Counted from the stretch's first letter, positions 8,588 through 16,878 are shown. The stretch: DNA of 33,840 nucleotides from Prevotellamassilia sp. (GCA_009775705.1 VSQE01000019.1:1-33840), one strand, 5' to 3'. The notes: generated from the letters alone by a model not told the origin. Translations and numbers: made by a program.

Positions 8588-10120
8588 TCAGGAAACCTTT
8601 TCCAGTCGTTTCATCATGATCATCATGAACAAGGCGGAAAGGAGGCAGAGCACGATGAAGATGCCCCATACGCCCACGAGGGGAATGTCGCCCCAGAAGG
8701 AGGAGCCCACCTTGGTGAGCTTGTTACCGATGGCGGTAGCTACGAACCATCCGCCCATCATCATACCCTTCATTTTGGGAGGAGCCACTTTCGAGACAAA
8801 ACTGATACCCAACGGGCTGAGCAGAAGCTCTCCGAAGGTGAGCACCAGATAGGTGGAGATGAGCCAGCCCGGAGAGACGAAGGTGGCGGTTCCGCTTTCG
8901 AGGGCGGCTTTCTGCTCGTTAGGGGTGAGCAGGCCTGTCGAGGCGGCGGCCATCACGAGGAAACCGGCGGCGGCGATGAGCATGCCATAGCAGATTTTTC
9001 GGGGGGTGGAAGGTTCTTTACCCTTGCGGGCCAGCCAGCCGAACAGAGCGATGGATACCGGTGTCAGCGCCACAACGTAGAAGGGATTGAACTGCTGGAA
9101 GATGGGAGCGTCCACTTTGGTAGATTCGGGCAGGGTGGTGTACTGGTAGCCGAGGAAGGCAAGCGAGGCCACGATGATGGCGGCGGCGATGCCCTTGCCC
9201 TTGCTTGTCTTGGACTGGAAGAGCGAGAAGAGGCTGTAGACGATGAAGATGATAGCCACGAGGTTCAGCACGTCGAAGGACATACTCTCCACACCCGTGG
9301 AGGATTTGGCCGTGAACTGGTCGGCGAAGTAGGTAAGCGTCAGACCGTTCTGGTGGAAAGCCATCCAGAAGAAAATGACAACGGCGAAGACCAGACAGAG
9401 GGCTACGATGCGTGACTTGGTTTCGGCGGGGCTCAGCTCCTCGGTGTCGGTCTGGACGGTCTTGGCCGCATCCGCCTTTTTGGGGCTGTTGCCCTCGATG
9501 TGCCTGAACGTTCCGCGGAAACCGTAGTAGATGGCGATAGAGACCACCAGCGAGGCGCAGGCCACTCCAAAGGCGAAGTGATAGGAGTCGGCCACGCTGT
9601 AGCCCAGAGAGGTCTGGGCATAGTCCATGATTTTCACGGCGGCGGTAGGAGCGAAGAGGGCTCCGATGTTGATGGCCATGTAGAAGAGGGAGAAGGCGGC
9701 ATCGCGCTTGCCGGCCAGGCGGGGATCGTCGTAGAGGTTACCCACCATGACTTGCAGGTTGCCCTTGAAGAGTCCGGTTCCGATGGAGATGAGACCGAGC
9801 GATCCTACAACGGCATAGAGGGCCGTGTCGCCGCTGCCTAAGGGAACCGCCAGCAACAGGTAGCCGAGGAACATGATGATGATTCCGGCGGTGACCATCT
9901 TTCCGTAGCCGAACTTGTCGGCCATAATACCACCGAGGAAAGGCAGAAAGTAAACGAACATCAGGAAGTTGGAATAGAAATCGCCTGCCGCGCTTTCCGT
10001 CATTCCGAAGTTGGCCTGCATGAACAGTACGAACACGGCCAGCATGGTGTAGTAGCCGAAGCGTTCGCCGGTGTTGGCGAGTGCCAGGGCGTAAAGACCT
10101 TTTGGTTGTCCTTCAAACAT
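8588..10120 (-). CDS. POT/PTR2-family proton-coupled oligopeptide transporter
   Basis: This inner-membrane symporter imports di- and tripeptides with protons. It has 510 residues, the normal family length. The family signature GERFGYY (the ExxERFxYY proton-coupling motif) is near residues 18-24, followed by the first helices and GGIMADKFGYGK, the MFS loop motif. Many hydrophobic spans follow, and a polar cytoplasmic linker near residues 210-235 joins the two six-helix bundles. The C-terminal region has TFGELLLSPLGISFVSKVAP, also typical. The gene lies 47 bases downstream of the ybaK-type gene on the same strand, so it may be the last gene of the uvrA group. The start at 10120 gives the expected cytoplasmic N-terminus. 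Confidence 0.95.
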   Translation of the reverse strand: MFEGQPKGLYALALANTGERFGYYTMLAVFVLFMQANFGMTESAAGDFYSNFLMFVYFLPFLGGIMADKFGYGKMVTAGIIIMFLGYLLLAVPLGSGDTALYAVVGSLGLISIGTGLFKGNLQVMVGNLYDDPRLAGKRDAAFSLFYMAINIGALFAPTAAVKIMDYAQTSLGYSVADSYHFAFGVACASLVVSIAIYYGFRGTFRHIEGNSPKKADAAKTVQTDTEELSPAETKSRIVALCLVFAVVIFFWMAFHQNGLTLTYFADQFTAKSSTGVESMSFDVLNLVAIIFIVYSLFSLFQSKTSKGKGIAAAIIVASLAFLGYQYTTLPESTKVDAPIFQQFNPFYVVALTPVSIALFGWLARKGKEPSTPRKICYGMLIAAAGFLVMAAASTGLLTPNEQKAALESGTATFVSPGWLISTYLVLTFGELLLSPLGISFVSKVAPPKMKGMMMGGWFVATAIGNKLTKVGSSFWGDIPLVGVWGIFIVLCLLSALFMMIMMKRLEKVS

Positions 10121-10167
10121 GTTTTTTAGGTTTTAGAGTTATTGATTAGTGAATTGTGTATTTCGGT

Positions 10168-10647
10168 TCATTCTCCCGTGAGGTCGGCCAGCTGTCCGCG
10201 GCTCTCGCGCAGTAGGTCGGCGGGCGCGAGTTTGATTTGCAGACCTCGCTGTCCGGCAGAGACATAGAGGTACGGGAAAGAGGCGGCCGTGAGGTGGAAG
10301 TAGGTGGGGAAGTGCTTCTTCATCCCGATGGGCGAGCAGCCCCCGCGGATGTAGCCCGTTGTGGGCAGAAGCTCCTTCAGTGGCAGCGGTTCCACCTTTT
10401 TGTTGCCGCTGGCGCGGGCTGCCTTTTTCAGGTTTACCTCGCAGTTGCCGGGAATCACGCAGACGATGTTACCCGTCTTGTCGCCGTGGAGCACGATGGT
10501 CTTGAACACCTGCCGGATGTCTTCTCCCAGAGCGTCGGCCACGTGTTGTGCGCCAAGGTCGTTCTCGTCGAGTTCGTAGGGAATCAGTTCATAGGCCACT
10601 TTCGCCTTGTCCATCAGGCGGGCCACGTTGGTTTTCTGGATTTTCAT
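10168..10647 (-). CDS. ybaK: YbaK/EbsC-type Cys-tRNA(Pro) deacylase
   Basis: This cytoplasmic editing enzyme hydrolyses misacylated Cys-tRNA(Pro), freestanding from prolyl-tRNA synthetase. It has 159 residues, the normal length. Diagnostic pieces are the conserved lysine in VFKTIVLHGDK (near residue 49), the stretch VIPGNCEVNLKKAARASGNKK, and the glycine-rich signature YIRGGCSPIGMKK near residues 98-110. The protein starts MKIQKTNVARLMDKAKVAYELI, matching the family. It follows uvrA after 23 bases and precedes the peptide transporter, probably cotranscribed. No functional link to uvrA is evident. Confidence 0.93.
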   Translation of the reverse strand: MKIQKTNVARLMDKAKVAYELIPYELDENDLGAQHVADALGEDIRQVFKTIVLHGDKTGNIVCVIPGNCEVNLKKAARASGNKKVEPLPLKELLPTTGYIRGGCSPIGMKKHFPTYFHLTAASFPYLYVSAGQRGLQIKLAPADLLRESRGQLADLTGE

Positions 10648-10670
10648 AGGCGCATGGGGATGAAGCGGGA

Positions 10671-13514
10671 TTAACGGGAAGAGGAGCCTTGCAGTTCCTC
10701 CTTCAGGAAGCGGGCGGTATGTCCTTTGCCTTGCGCCGCCACCTGTTCGGGTGTCCCCGCGGCGATGAGTTGTCCGCCTGCGCGTCCGCCTTCCGGTCCC
10801 ATGTCGATGATGTGGTCGGCTGCCTTTATCATGTCAAGGTTGTGCTCGATGACGATGACGGTGTTGCCTTTCTCCACCAGCCGGTTCAGTACGCCGAGCA
10901 GGACCCGGATGTCCTCGAAGTGCAGTCCCGTCGTGGGTTCGTCCAGGATGTATACGGTCTGTCCCGTATCGCGCTTGGAGAGTTCTGCGGCCAGTTTTAC
11001 GCGTTGGCTCTCGCCGCCCGAGAGGGTGGTGGAGCTTTGTCCGAGCTTGATGTAGCCGAGACCGACATCCTGTAGCACTTTTATTTTGTGGAGGATGGAG
11101 GGTACGTTCTCGAAGAACTCGACGGCGCGGTTGATGGTCATGTCAAGCACGTCGGCGATGCTCTTTCCCTTGAAGCGTACTTCCAGTGTCTCGCGGTTGT
11201 AGCGTTTGCCGTGGCAGGTCTCGCAGGGCACGTACACATCGGGAAGGAAGTTCATCTCGATGGTCTTGTAGCCGTTTCCCTTGCAGGTCTCGCAGCGCCC
11301 GCCTTTCACGTTGAATGAGAAGCGTCCCGGCTTGTAGCCCCGCATTTTGGCTTCGGGCAGGTTGACATAGAGCGAACGGATGTCCGAGAAAATGCCGGTG
11401 TAGGTGGCGGGGTTGGAACGCGGGGTGCGTCCCAGCGGACTTTGGTCCACGGCCACGACCTTGTCGATGTGTTCCAGCCCTTCTATTTTTTTGTATTCCA
11501 GCGGCGCGCGCAGCGAATGATAGAAGTGCTGTGAGAGAATGGGCAGCAAGGTGTCGTTGATGAGTGTCGATTTTCCGCTGCCCGATACGCCGGTGACGCA
11601 GATGAGCGTCCCGAGGGGGAAAGTCACGGTCACGTCTTTCAGGTTGTTGCCTGCGGCACCGGTCAGACGGAGTTGTTTGCCGTTGCCTTTGCGCCGTGTC
11701 GCGGGTATTTCTATGGAGCGCCGGCCGTTCAGGAAGTCGGCCGTAAGCGTGGAGCGTTGCAGCATTTCCTGCGGAGTTCCTTGGAATACGACTTCTCCGC
11801 CCAAGCGTCCGGCATGGGGACCCATGTCCACGATATAGTCCGCTGCCAGCATCATGTCCTTGTCGTGCTCCACAACGATGACGGTGTTTCCGGTATCGCG
11901 CAGTTCCTTGAGCGACCGGATGAGGCGCACGTTGTCGCGCTGGTGCAGTCCGATGCTCGGCTCGTCCAGAATGTAGAGCACATTGACAAGCCGGGAGCCT
12001 ATCTGTGTGGCCAGACGTATGCGCTGGCTCTCGCCGCCCGAGAGAGTCATGGTGGCCCGGCTGAGCGAGAGATAGTCCAGTCCCACGTCGAGCAGGAATT
12101 TCAGGCGGGTGCGCAGCTCCTTCAGGATTTCCGTGGCGATGGCGCGCTGCTTGGTTTCGAGTCGTTCTTCGATGCCTTCCAGCCATTCGTAGAGTTCGGC
12201 GATGTCCATCGTGGAGAGTTCGTGGATGTTTTTTCCGCAGAACCGGTAGCTGAGGGCCTCGCGGTTGAGGCGTGCTCCCCGGCAGGCGGGGCAGACGTCC
12301 GTCCGTGAGAACTGCTCGGCCCATTTCTGGGCGGCGGCCGTCATTTCGGCATCGGCCATCTGCCGGATGTATTTCACCAGTCCGCCGAATTCCACGTAGT
12401 AATCGTCCGTGGTGTGGGCGATGGCGGCGGGGATGCGAAGCCGGTCGGTCGTTCCGTTGAATATCTCGTCGAGCGCCTCTTCCGGAATGTTCGCTACGGG
12501 AGTGGTCAGATCGCAGTCATAGCGGAGCAGAACGGCTTCGATTTCCCAGAATATGAGAGAGTTTCTGTATTTCCCGATCGGGGCCAGGGCACCGTTCCGG
12601 ATGTTGAGTTCGGGATGGGGCACCACCTTTTCGCGGTCGATGACCGATACATATCCCAGTCCCTTGCACTTGGGACAGGCTCCGCTCATGGAGTTGAACG
12701 AGAAGTTGTGTGGTGCGGGCTCCCGGTAGGAGATACCGCTTTCGGGACACATCAGCAGTTTGGAGAAGAAGCGGGCGGAGTTGTCTGCGGCATCCAGCAC
12801 GGTCATCAGTCCGTTGCCCTGCTGCATGCTTTGCGCCACGCTTTTGCGCAGCCGCTCCCCGTCTTTTTCGTGTACCACGAGTTTGTCGATGACCACTTCG
12901 ATGTCGTGGTTCTTGTAGCGGTCCACCTTCATGCCTTTTGTCACCTCGCGTATCTCGCCGTCCACGCGCACGGTGAGAAATCCTTTCTTGCGTACCGTCT
13001 CGAAGAGTTCCTTGTAGTGTCCTTTCCGGTTGCGGACGAGCGGAGCCAGCAGGTAGACCCTGTGGTCCCCGTAGTGGGAAAGGATGAGCCGGAGAATCTG
13101 TTCCTCCGTGTATTTCACCATCCGCTGTCCCGTGACATAGCTGTAGGCATCACCGGCCCGGGCGAAGAGCAGGCGCAGGAAATCGTAAATCTCGGTCACG
13201 GTTCCCACCGTAGAGCGCGGATTCTTGTTCGTGGTTTTCTGCTCTATCGAGATGACCGGGCTCAGGCCCGTGATCTTGTCTACATCCGGTCGTTCCAGAT
13301 TGTCGAGAAAGTTGCGGGCGTATGCGGAGAAAGTCTCGATGTAGCGCCGCTGTCCCTCGGCATAGAGTGTGTCGAAAGCCAGAGAAGACTTACCCGACCC
13401 GCTCAGGCCGGTGATGACGGACAGGCTGTGGCGGGGCAAGGTCACGTCCACGTTTTTCAGGTTGTGGACGCGGGCCCCGAATATTTCTATCTTTTCATCT
13501 TCGTTTGTCTTCAT
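10671..13514 (-). CDS. uvrA: Excinuclease ABC subunit A (UvrA)
   Basis: UvrA is the damage-recognition ATPase of nucleotide excision repair; it loads UvrB onto lesions. The 947 residues carry both ABC modules. The first Walker A is GLSGSGKSS at residues 36-44 and the second is GVSGSGKST near residue 640. Two signature motifs (LSGGESQRIRLA and LSGGESQRVKLA) and matching Walker B segments (ILDEPSIGLH, ILDEPTTGLH) follow. Zinc-binding cysteine pairs appear as CPKCKG, CPACRG, CETCKG and CETCHGK. The start is eight bases after the stop of the upstream T9SS cargo gene, which suggests cotranscription from the promoter at 14234-14264. Bacteroidota often carry more than one UvrA paralogue, so this may not be the only copy. 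Confidence 0.98.
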   Translation of the reverse strand: MKTNEDEKIEIFGARVHNLKNVDVTLPRHSLSVITGLSGSGKSSLAFDTLYAEGQRRYIETFSAYARNFLDNLERPDVDKITGLSPVISIEQKTTNKNPRSTVGTVTEIYDFLRLLFARAGDAYSYVTGQRMVKYTEEQILRLILSHYGDHRVYLLAPLVRNRKGHYKELFETVRKKGFLTVRVDGEIREVTKGMKVDRYKNHDIEVVIDKLVVHEKDGERLRKSVAQSMQQGNGLMTVLDAADNSARFFSKLLMCPESGISYREPAPHNFSFNSMSGACPKCKGLGYVSVIDREKVVPHPELNIRNGALAPIGKYRNSLIFWEIEAVLLRYDCDLTTPVANIPEEALDEIFNGTTDRLRIPAAIAHTTDDYYVEFGGLVKYIRQMADAEMTAAAQKWAEQFSRTDVCPACRGARLNREALSYRFCGKNIHELSTMDIAELYEWLEGIEERLETKQRAIATEILKELRTRLKFLLDVGLDYLSLSRATMTLSGGESQRIRLATQIGSRLVNVLYILDEPSIGLHQRDNVRLIRSLKELRDTGNTVIVVEHDKDMMLAADYIVDMGPHAGRLGGEVVFQGTPQEMLQRSTLTADFLNGRRSIEIPATRRKGNGKQLRLTGAAGNNLKDVTVTFPLGTLICVTGVSGSGKSTLINDTLLPILSQHFYHSLRAPLEYKKIEGLEHIDKVVAVDQSPLGRTPRSNPATYTGIFSDIRSLYVNLPEAKMRGYKPGRFSFNVKGGRCETCKGNGYKTIEMNFLPDVYVPCETCHGKRYNRETLEVRFKGKSIADVLDMTINRAVEFFENVPSILHKIKVLQDVGLGYIKLGQSSTTLSGGESQRVKLAAELSKRDTGQTVYILDEPTTGLHFEDIRVLLGVLNRLVEKGNTVIVIEHNLDMIKAADHIIDMGPEGGRAGGQLIAAGTPEQVAAQGKGHTARFLKEELQGSSSR

Positions 13515-13521
13515 TCCTCTA

Positions 13522-14220
13522 TTATTCCGTCAGTCCTCCTTTGTCGCTGAAGCCGCGCAGGATGTTGATCACTTTCTTCACGTCATAGTTTTTGCCGTCG
13601 GCACCGCGCGCCTTGACAATCAGATAATAGGCGCCGTCGGGAACATTCTTCCCGCCGCTGCGTCCGTCCCAGCCGCCTTCTATGTCGTTCCATTCATAGA
13701 GCTTCTTGCCCCAGCGGTTGAACACCTTGGCCTCGAACGAGACAATGCTTTTGTATCCTTCCTTGACCTTGAAAATGTCGTTGATTCCGTCCCCGTTGGG
13801 GGTGAAGGCGTTGGGCAGTTCCATTTTCGATTCGCTGATGGTCACGGTGAAAGGTTCGTCCGTGACATATTCTATGGTGTCCGTGCCTTGTACGAAACTG
13901 ATGTAAAGCTCGATGGCAAAACTGCCGCTCTCGGTGAATGTATAGCGGGTGTCTTCCTCGTAGCGTATGAGGAAGGGCTTTTCCTGTCCCTGACGGGAGA
14001 AGCGCCACTCGTAGTGTGGCTCGTAATCTCCCGTATGCTGCGGCATGGCCCGGAACACAGCCGTCATGGGAGCCGATCCGTCAAAGGCCGTCTCTTCCGT
14101 TTCCGTTCCGTCCGTGGCAATGACGGTCATGGAGGGCAGGGTGGAGGGATACGCATCCTGCGCCGCGCTTTTTCCGGAAACAAAAAGCAACAGGAATGTC
14201 AGTATATATATATAAGGCAT
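13522..14220 (-). CDS. Secreted protein with T9SS type-B (gliding motility-associated) C-terminal domain
   Basis: This is a predicted exported protein of 232 residues. A signal peptide covers residues 1-21 (hydrophobic core, then KSAAQ). Residues ~30-130 form a beta-rich, PKD-like region. The C-terminal ~90 residues are the CHU_C/gliding-motility-associated domain: NAFTPNGDGINDIFKV, then VFNRWGKKLYEW, WDGRSGGKNVPDGAYYLIVKA and a basic end. That domain directs cargo through the type IX secretion system. A longer frame begins at 14247, but that ATG lies upstream of the -7 box at 14234-14241, so ATG 14220 is the likely start. A (TA)6 tract sits at codons 3-6. The gene precedes uvrA by seven bases. 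The sorting domain is clear; the biological role is not. Confidence 0.88.
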   Translation of the reverse strand: MPYIYILTFLLLFVSGKSAAQDAYPSTLPSMTVIATDGTETEETAFDGSAPMTAVFRAMPQHTGDYEPHYEWRFSRQGQEKPFLIRYEEDTRYTFTESGSFAIELYISFVQGTDTIEYVTDEPFTVTISESKMELPNAFTPNGDGINDIFKVKEGYKSIVSFEAKVFNRWGKKLYEWNDIEGGWDGRSGGKNVPDGAYYLIVKARGADGKNYDVKKVINILRGFSDKGGLTE

Positions 14221-14233
14221 AGAATATTTTTTG

Positions 14234-14264
14234 CAAAGATAGCACATGGCCGGAGAAAGGCAAA
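14234..14264 (-). promoter_or_regulatory. Promoter of the T9SS cargo-uvrA-ybaK-POT gene group
   Basis: Read on the minus strand, TTTG (14264-14261) is followed by 19 bases and TATCTTTG (14241-14234), an exact match to the Bacteroidota consensus TTTG-N19-TAnnTTTG. Transcription would start a few bases before ATG 14220, giving a very short leader. This decides the start codon against ATG 14247. Confidence 0.85.
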
Positions 14265-14459
14265 ATAAATGTCCGTTTTTCTATTTTCCGCAACTCTCCG
14301 GTATGTTAAAAGTTGCTCTCCTGTGCAGCAGCCGGTTGGCGGGTCTTTGTCCGGTGCGCCGGTCATTTTCTTCAGGTGCGGTTCCGGAGGGCACCGCAAG
14401 GCCGGATGCCCTTTGTGGACGGTGCTTTCCGCATGGCCGGGCGGGGTAGACGGAAACTG

Positions 14460-14500
14460 CGGATGCGGCTTTCGGGAGAGAGGCGGGAAAGCCGCATCCG
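14460..14500 (+). repeat. Perfect 14-bp inverted repeat in the gap upstream of rlpA
   Basis: Bases 14460-14473 (CGGATGCGGCTTTC) are the exact reverse complement of 14487-14500, with a 13-base loop. No T-run follows, so a classic terminator is unlikely. Nearby, AGGGCA (14388-14393) can pair with TGCCCT (14407-14412) while GCACCG (14391-14396) can pair with CGGTGC (14420-14425), two mutually exclusive hairpins. The 280-base gap 14265-14544 holds no credible gene, only this GC-rich structured DNA. Confidence 0.6.
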
Positions 14501-14544
14501 GCGGGTCTCGAAACGTTAAAGTCGCGGTCGTAAATGATAAATAT

Positions 14545-14575
14545 TTTGCTAAATGGTTCAAAATTTGTAATTTCG
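14545..14575 (+). promoter_or_regulatory. Promoter of rlpA
   Basis: TTTG (14545-14548), 19 bases, then TAATTTCG (14568-14575) matches TTTG-N19-TAnnTTTG with one mismatch (C for T). It is followed by CACCC, as at the TSUP promoter. Transcription would begin near 14582, leaving an unusually long leader of about 160 bases before rlpA. Confidence 0.65.
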
Positions 14576-14587
14576 CACCCGAAAACA

Positions 14588-14731
14588 TCGCGAAGCGGAT
14601 ATGATCTTGTGCAGGAACCATTTCTTTCCGGTTGGCAAGAAGCAGGACAGCGGCAGGTTGTATCCACACCCCTGAATTCCGGCGGAAGTGTCTCTACAGA
14701 CTTCGGTACACGCACCTTCCGCCCTTCGCGA
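14588..14731 (+). promoter_or_regulatory. Long leader of rlpA with end-to-end pairing, possible structured RNA
   Basis: TCGCGAAG (14588-14595) near the predicted 5' end is the exact complement of CTTCGCGA (14724-14731), twelve bases before the rlpA start codon. CGG (14596-14598) and CCG (14719-14721) can extend the stem past a two-base bulge. The pairing would close the whole leader into one domain. I recognise no known riboswitch. The stem could arise by chance, so confidence is low. Confidence 0.35.
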
Positions 14732-14743
14732 GCTAACACATAG

Positions 14744-15337
14744 ATGATGAGATTAAGATTATTGTTTTTTATTGTATCGACCCTTCTGTTGTTCACCTGC
14801 ACCGTTGCCGAGGCCCAGTCTGTCGGCGATGCTTCCTATTATGGAAACAGGTTTCACGGCCGCCGTACCAGCGATGGCTCGCGCTATCACCGTGACAGCC
14901 TGACTTGTGCCCACCGGACGCTTCCTTTCGGCACCCTGCTGAAGGTGCGCAACGTGAAGAACGGGCGCGAGGTCGTCGTGAAGGTCACCGACCGTGGTCC
15001 TTTCCGCAAGGGAGGCATCGTGGACCTTTCATACGCCGCCGCCAAGGAAATTGATATCATCCGTTCCGGTATAGCCCGGGTAGAAGTCAGCAATGTGGGC
15101 ACGTCCGTGTCGCCGTTGCGTGATGCCGAAGGCGGAGTTCTTCCCGAACTTCAGTTGCTCGATCCTTCCTCCGGCAATTATTACGGCATGTCCGAATGGG
15201 CGGACCGCGGTCATGGCGAGCGCGAGCAGGCCAAAGCGAATACGGACCGGAAACAAAGGGCCGGCTATCTGGCCAGAACAAAAGGACAGCAACCTCGCTG
15301 GCACATCCTGAGCGAGAAGATGACCGCGAAAAAATAG
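14744..15337 (+). CDS. rlpA: RlpA-like double-psi beta-barrel protein (septal lytic transglycosylase family)
   Basis: This exported peptidoglycan-active protein of the RlpA family has 197 residues. The signal peptide runs to about residue 25 (LLLFTCTVAEAQ). Residues ~28-122 form the double-psi beta-barrel: GDASYYGNRFHGRRTSDG, the conserved His-Arg-Thr-Leu-Pro-Phe-Gly segment, VKVTDRGPF with the catalytic-type Asp, and VDLSYAAAKEI. In family enzymes the Asp and nearby His act on denuded glycan strands. The C-terminal ~75 residues are polar and basic. No SPOR domain is present, so septal targeting as in E. coli RlpA is not evident. It has its own promoter and a long leader; a hairpin with a T-run follows. 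ATG 14747 is an equally possible start. Confidence 0.9.
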   Translation: MMRLRLLFFIVSTLLLFTCTVAEAQSVGDASYYGNRFHGRRTSDGSRYHRDSLTCAHRTLPFGTLLKVRNVKNGREVVVKVTDRGPFRKGGIVDLSYAAAKEIDIIRSGIARVEVSNVGTSVSPLRDAEGGVLPELQLLDPSSGNYYGMSEWADRGHGEREQAKANTDRKQRAGYLARTKGQQPRWHILSEKMTAKK

Positions 15338-15420
15338 CGCTATTCTGTGTGTGCCGCACGGACAGAGCGGAGGGCGCAGGCCTTGCCGTTTCTCCCGAAG
15401 CCGGACAATGAATTGAAAAT

Positions 15421-15450
15421 AAAGGATGTGAGTGCGTGCACATCCTTTTT
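15421..15450 (+). terminator. Intrinsic terminator or attenuator between rlpA and metY
   Basis: AAAGGATGTG (15421-15430) pairs perfectly with CACATCCTTT (15439-15448) around an eight-base loop, ending in a run of five T. It would end the rlpA transcript. I see no convincing promoter between it and metY at 15486, so partial read-through (attenuation) is also possible. Confidence 0.8.
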
Positions 15451-15485
15451 GTATAGGTGGAATCTGAAAAAAGAATAAGAACAGT

Positions 15486-16766
15486 ATGGCAGAAAAGAAA
15501 CACCGGGGAACCCTTTGCGTTCAGGCAGGGTGGACCCCCAAGAAGGGAGAGCCGCGCGTGCTCCCCATCTATCAGAGCACGACTTTCAAGTATGACAACA
15601 GCGAACAGATGGCCCGTCTTTTCGATCTGAAGGACACGGGCTATTTTTATACCCGTTTGCAAAACCCCACCAACGATGCCGTGGCGGCCAAGATCGCGGC
15701 GCTCGAAGGCGGCGTGGCGGCCATGCTCACATCAAGCGGGCAGGCAGCTTCGTTCTATGCCGTTTTCAATATTTGCGAGGCCGGCGACCATTTCATCTCG
15801 TCCGGCACGATTTACGGCGGAACGTATAACCTCTTCGGTGTGACCATGAAGAAGATGGGGATAGAGTGCACTTTCATCGATCCCGAAGCCACGGACGAGG
15901 AAATAGAGAAGGCCTTCCGTCCCAACACGAAATGTTTCTTCGGTGAGACCATCTCCAACCCCGGCGGCAAGATCTTCGACATCGAGCGCTTTGCCCGCAT
16001 GGCCCATGCCCACGGCGTGCCCCTCATTGTGGACAATACGTTCGCCACGCCCATCAACTGCCGGCCGTTCGAGTGGGGCGCCGACATCGTGACCCATTCC
16101 ACCACGAAATACATGGACGGCCATGCCACGGCCGTGGGCGGATGTATCGTTGACAGCGGCAAGTTCGACTGGATGGCCCATGCCGACAAGTTTCCCGGCC
16201 TTTGCCGTCCCGACGAGAGCTATCACGGCCTGACCTATGCCGAGAGTTTCGGTGCCGGTGCCTACATCACCAAAGCCACGGCCCAGCTCATGCGCGATCT
16301 CGGTTCCATCCAAAGTCCCGAGAACGCCTTCCTGCTCAATCTGGGCCTCGAAACGCTGCACCTGCGCATGAAGCGCCATTGCGAGAACGCGCAGACCGTG
16401 GCTGCTTTTCTCCATGACGATCCGCGTGTGGCGTGGGTGAGCTATGCCGGTCTGCCCGATGACCCGCATCATGAACGGGCCCGCAAGTATCTGCCCGACG
16501 GCGGTTGCGGAGTGATAGCCTTCGGGCTGAAAGGTACCCGCGAGGATGCCATTCGTTTCATGGACCGTCTGAAGATGATCTGCATCGTGACGCATGTGGC
16601 CGATGCCCGTACCTGTGTGCTCCATCCGGCCAGCCATACCCACCGCCAGCTTTCCGACGAGCAGCTGCGCGAGGCCGGAGTGGCTCCCGACCTGATCCGC
16701 CTGTCTGTAGGTATCGAGGATGTCGAGGACATTCTGGCCGATATCCGGCAGGCACTGGCCGACTGA
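15486..16766 (+). CDS. metY: O-acetylhomoserine sulfhydrylase / aminocarboxypropyltransferase
   Basis: This PLP-dependent Cys/Met-metabolism enzyme condenses O-acetylhomoserine with sulfide (or methanethiol) to give homocysteine (or methionine). Its 426 residues match MetY length rather than the shorter cystathionine enzymes (about 380-400). The PLP-binding lysine is Lys208 in THSTTKYMDGH. Upstream are the cofactor-stacking region (LTSSGQAA, residues ~81-88), the GETISNPGG segment and VDNTFATP with the PLP-ring aspartate. The N-terminal TLCVQAGW and YTRLQNPT are family hallmarks. A methionine gamma-lyase activity cannot be excluded from sequence alone. The gene stands between a terminator-like hairpin and a convergent terminator, so it is probably a single-gene unit unless read through from rlpA. 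Confidence 0.9.
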   Translation: MAEKKHRGTLCVQAGWTPKKGEPRVLPIYQSTTFKYDNSEQMARLFDLKDTGYFYTRLQNPTNDAVAAKIAALEGGVAAMLTSSGQAASFYAVFNICEAGDHFISSGTIYGGTYNLFGVTMKKMGIECTFIDPEATDEEIEKAFRPNTKCFFGETISNPGGKIFDIERFARMAHAHGVPLIVDNTFATPINCRPFEWGADIVTHSTTKYMDGHATAVGGCIVDSGKFDWMAHADKFPGLCRPDESYHGLTYAESFGAGAYITKATAQLMRDLGSIQSPENAFLLNLGLETLHLRMKRHCENAQTVAAFLHDDPRVAWVSYAGLPDDPHHERARKYLPDGGCGVIAFGLKGTREDAIRFMDRLKMICIVTHVADARTCVLHPASHTHRQLSDEQLREAGVAPDLIRLSVGIEDVEDILADIRQALAD

Positions 16767-16790
16767 CTTTTGCCATTCCGGAAATAACAG

Positions 16791-16839
16791 CGGGAGGCGG
16801 CACTCGGATATTCATCCGCAGGCCGCCTCCCGTTCTTTT
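16791..16839 (+). terminator. Terminator between convergent metY and gpmI
   Basis: CGGGAGGCGGC (16791-16801) pairs perfectly with GCCGCCTCCCG (16822-16832), with an inner CGGAT/ATCCG stem. It is followed by TTCTTTT. It ends metY and may also act on the converging gpmI transcript, although no T-run is seen on that side. Confidence 0.88.
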
Positions 16840-16878
16840 ATTCAGTGGAGGTGACTACTAAGTGGTCCCCTGTGGCCG

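Noticed and set aside
14534..14743. 69-codon frame ending directly at the rlpA start codon
   Set aside because: Its ATG lies upstream of the -7 box at 14568, so the predicted transcript would not contain its start; composition is not protein-like.
15338..15485. SAM riboswitch upstream of metY
   Set aside because: Only a simple 10-bp hairpin with T-run is visible; no multi-helix junction or known conserved core.
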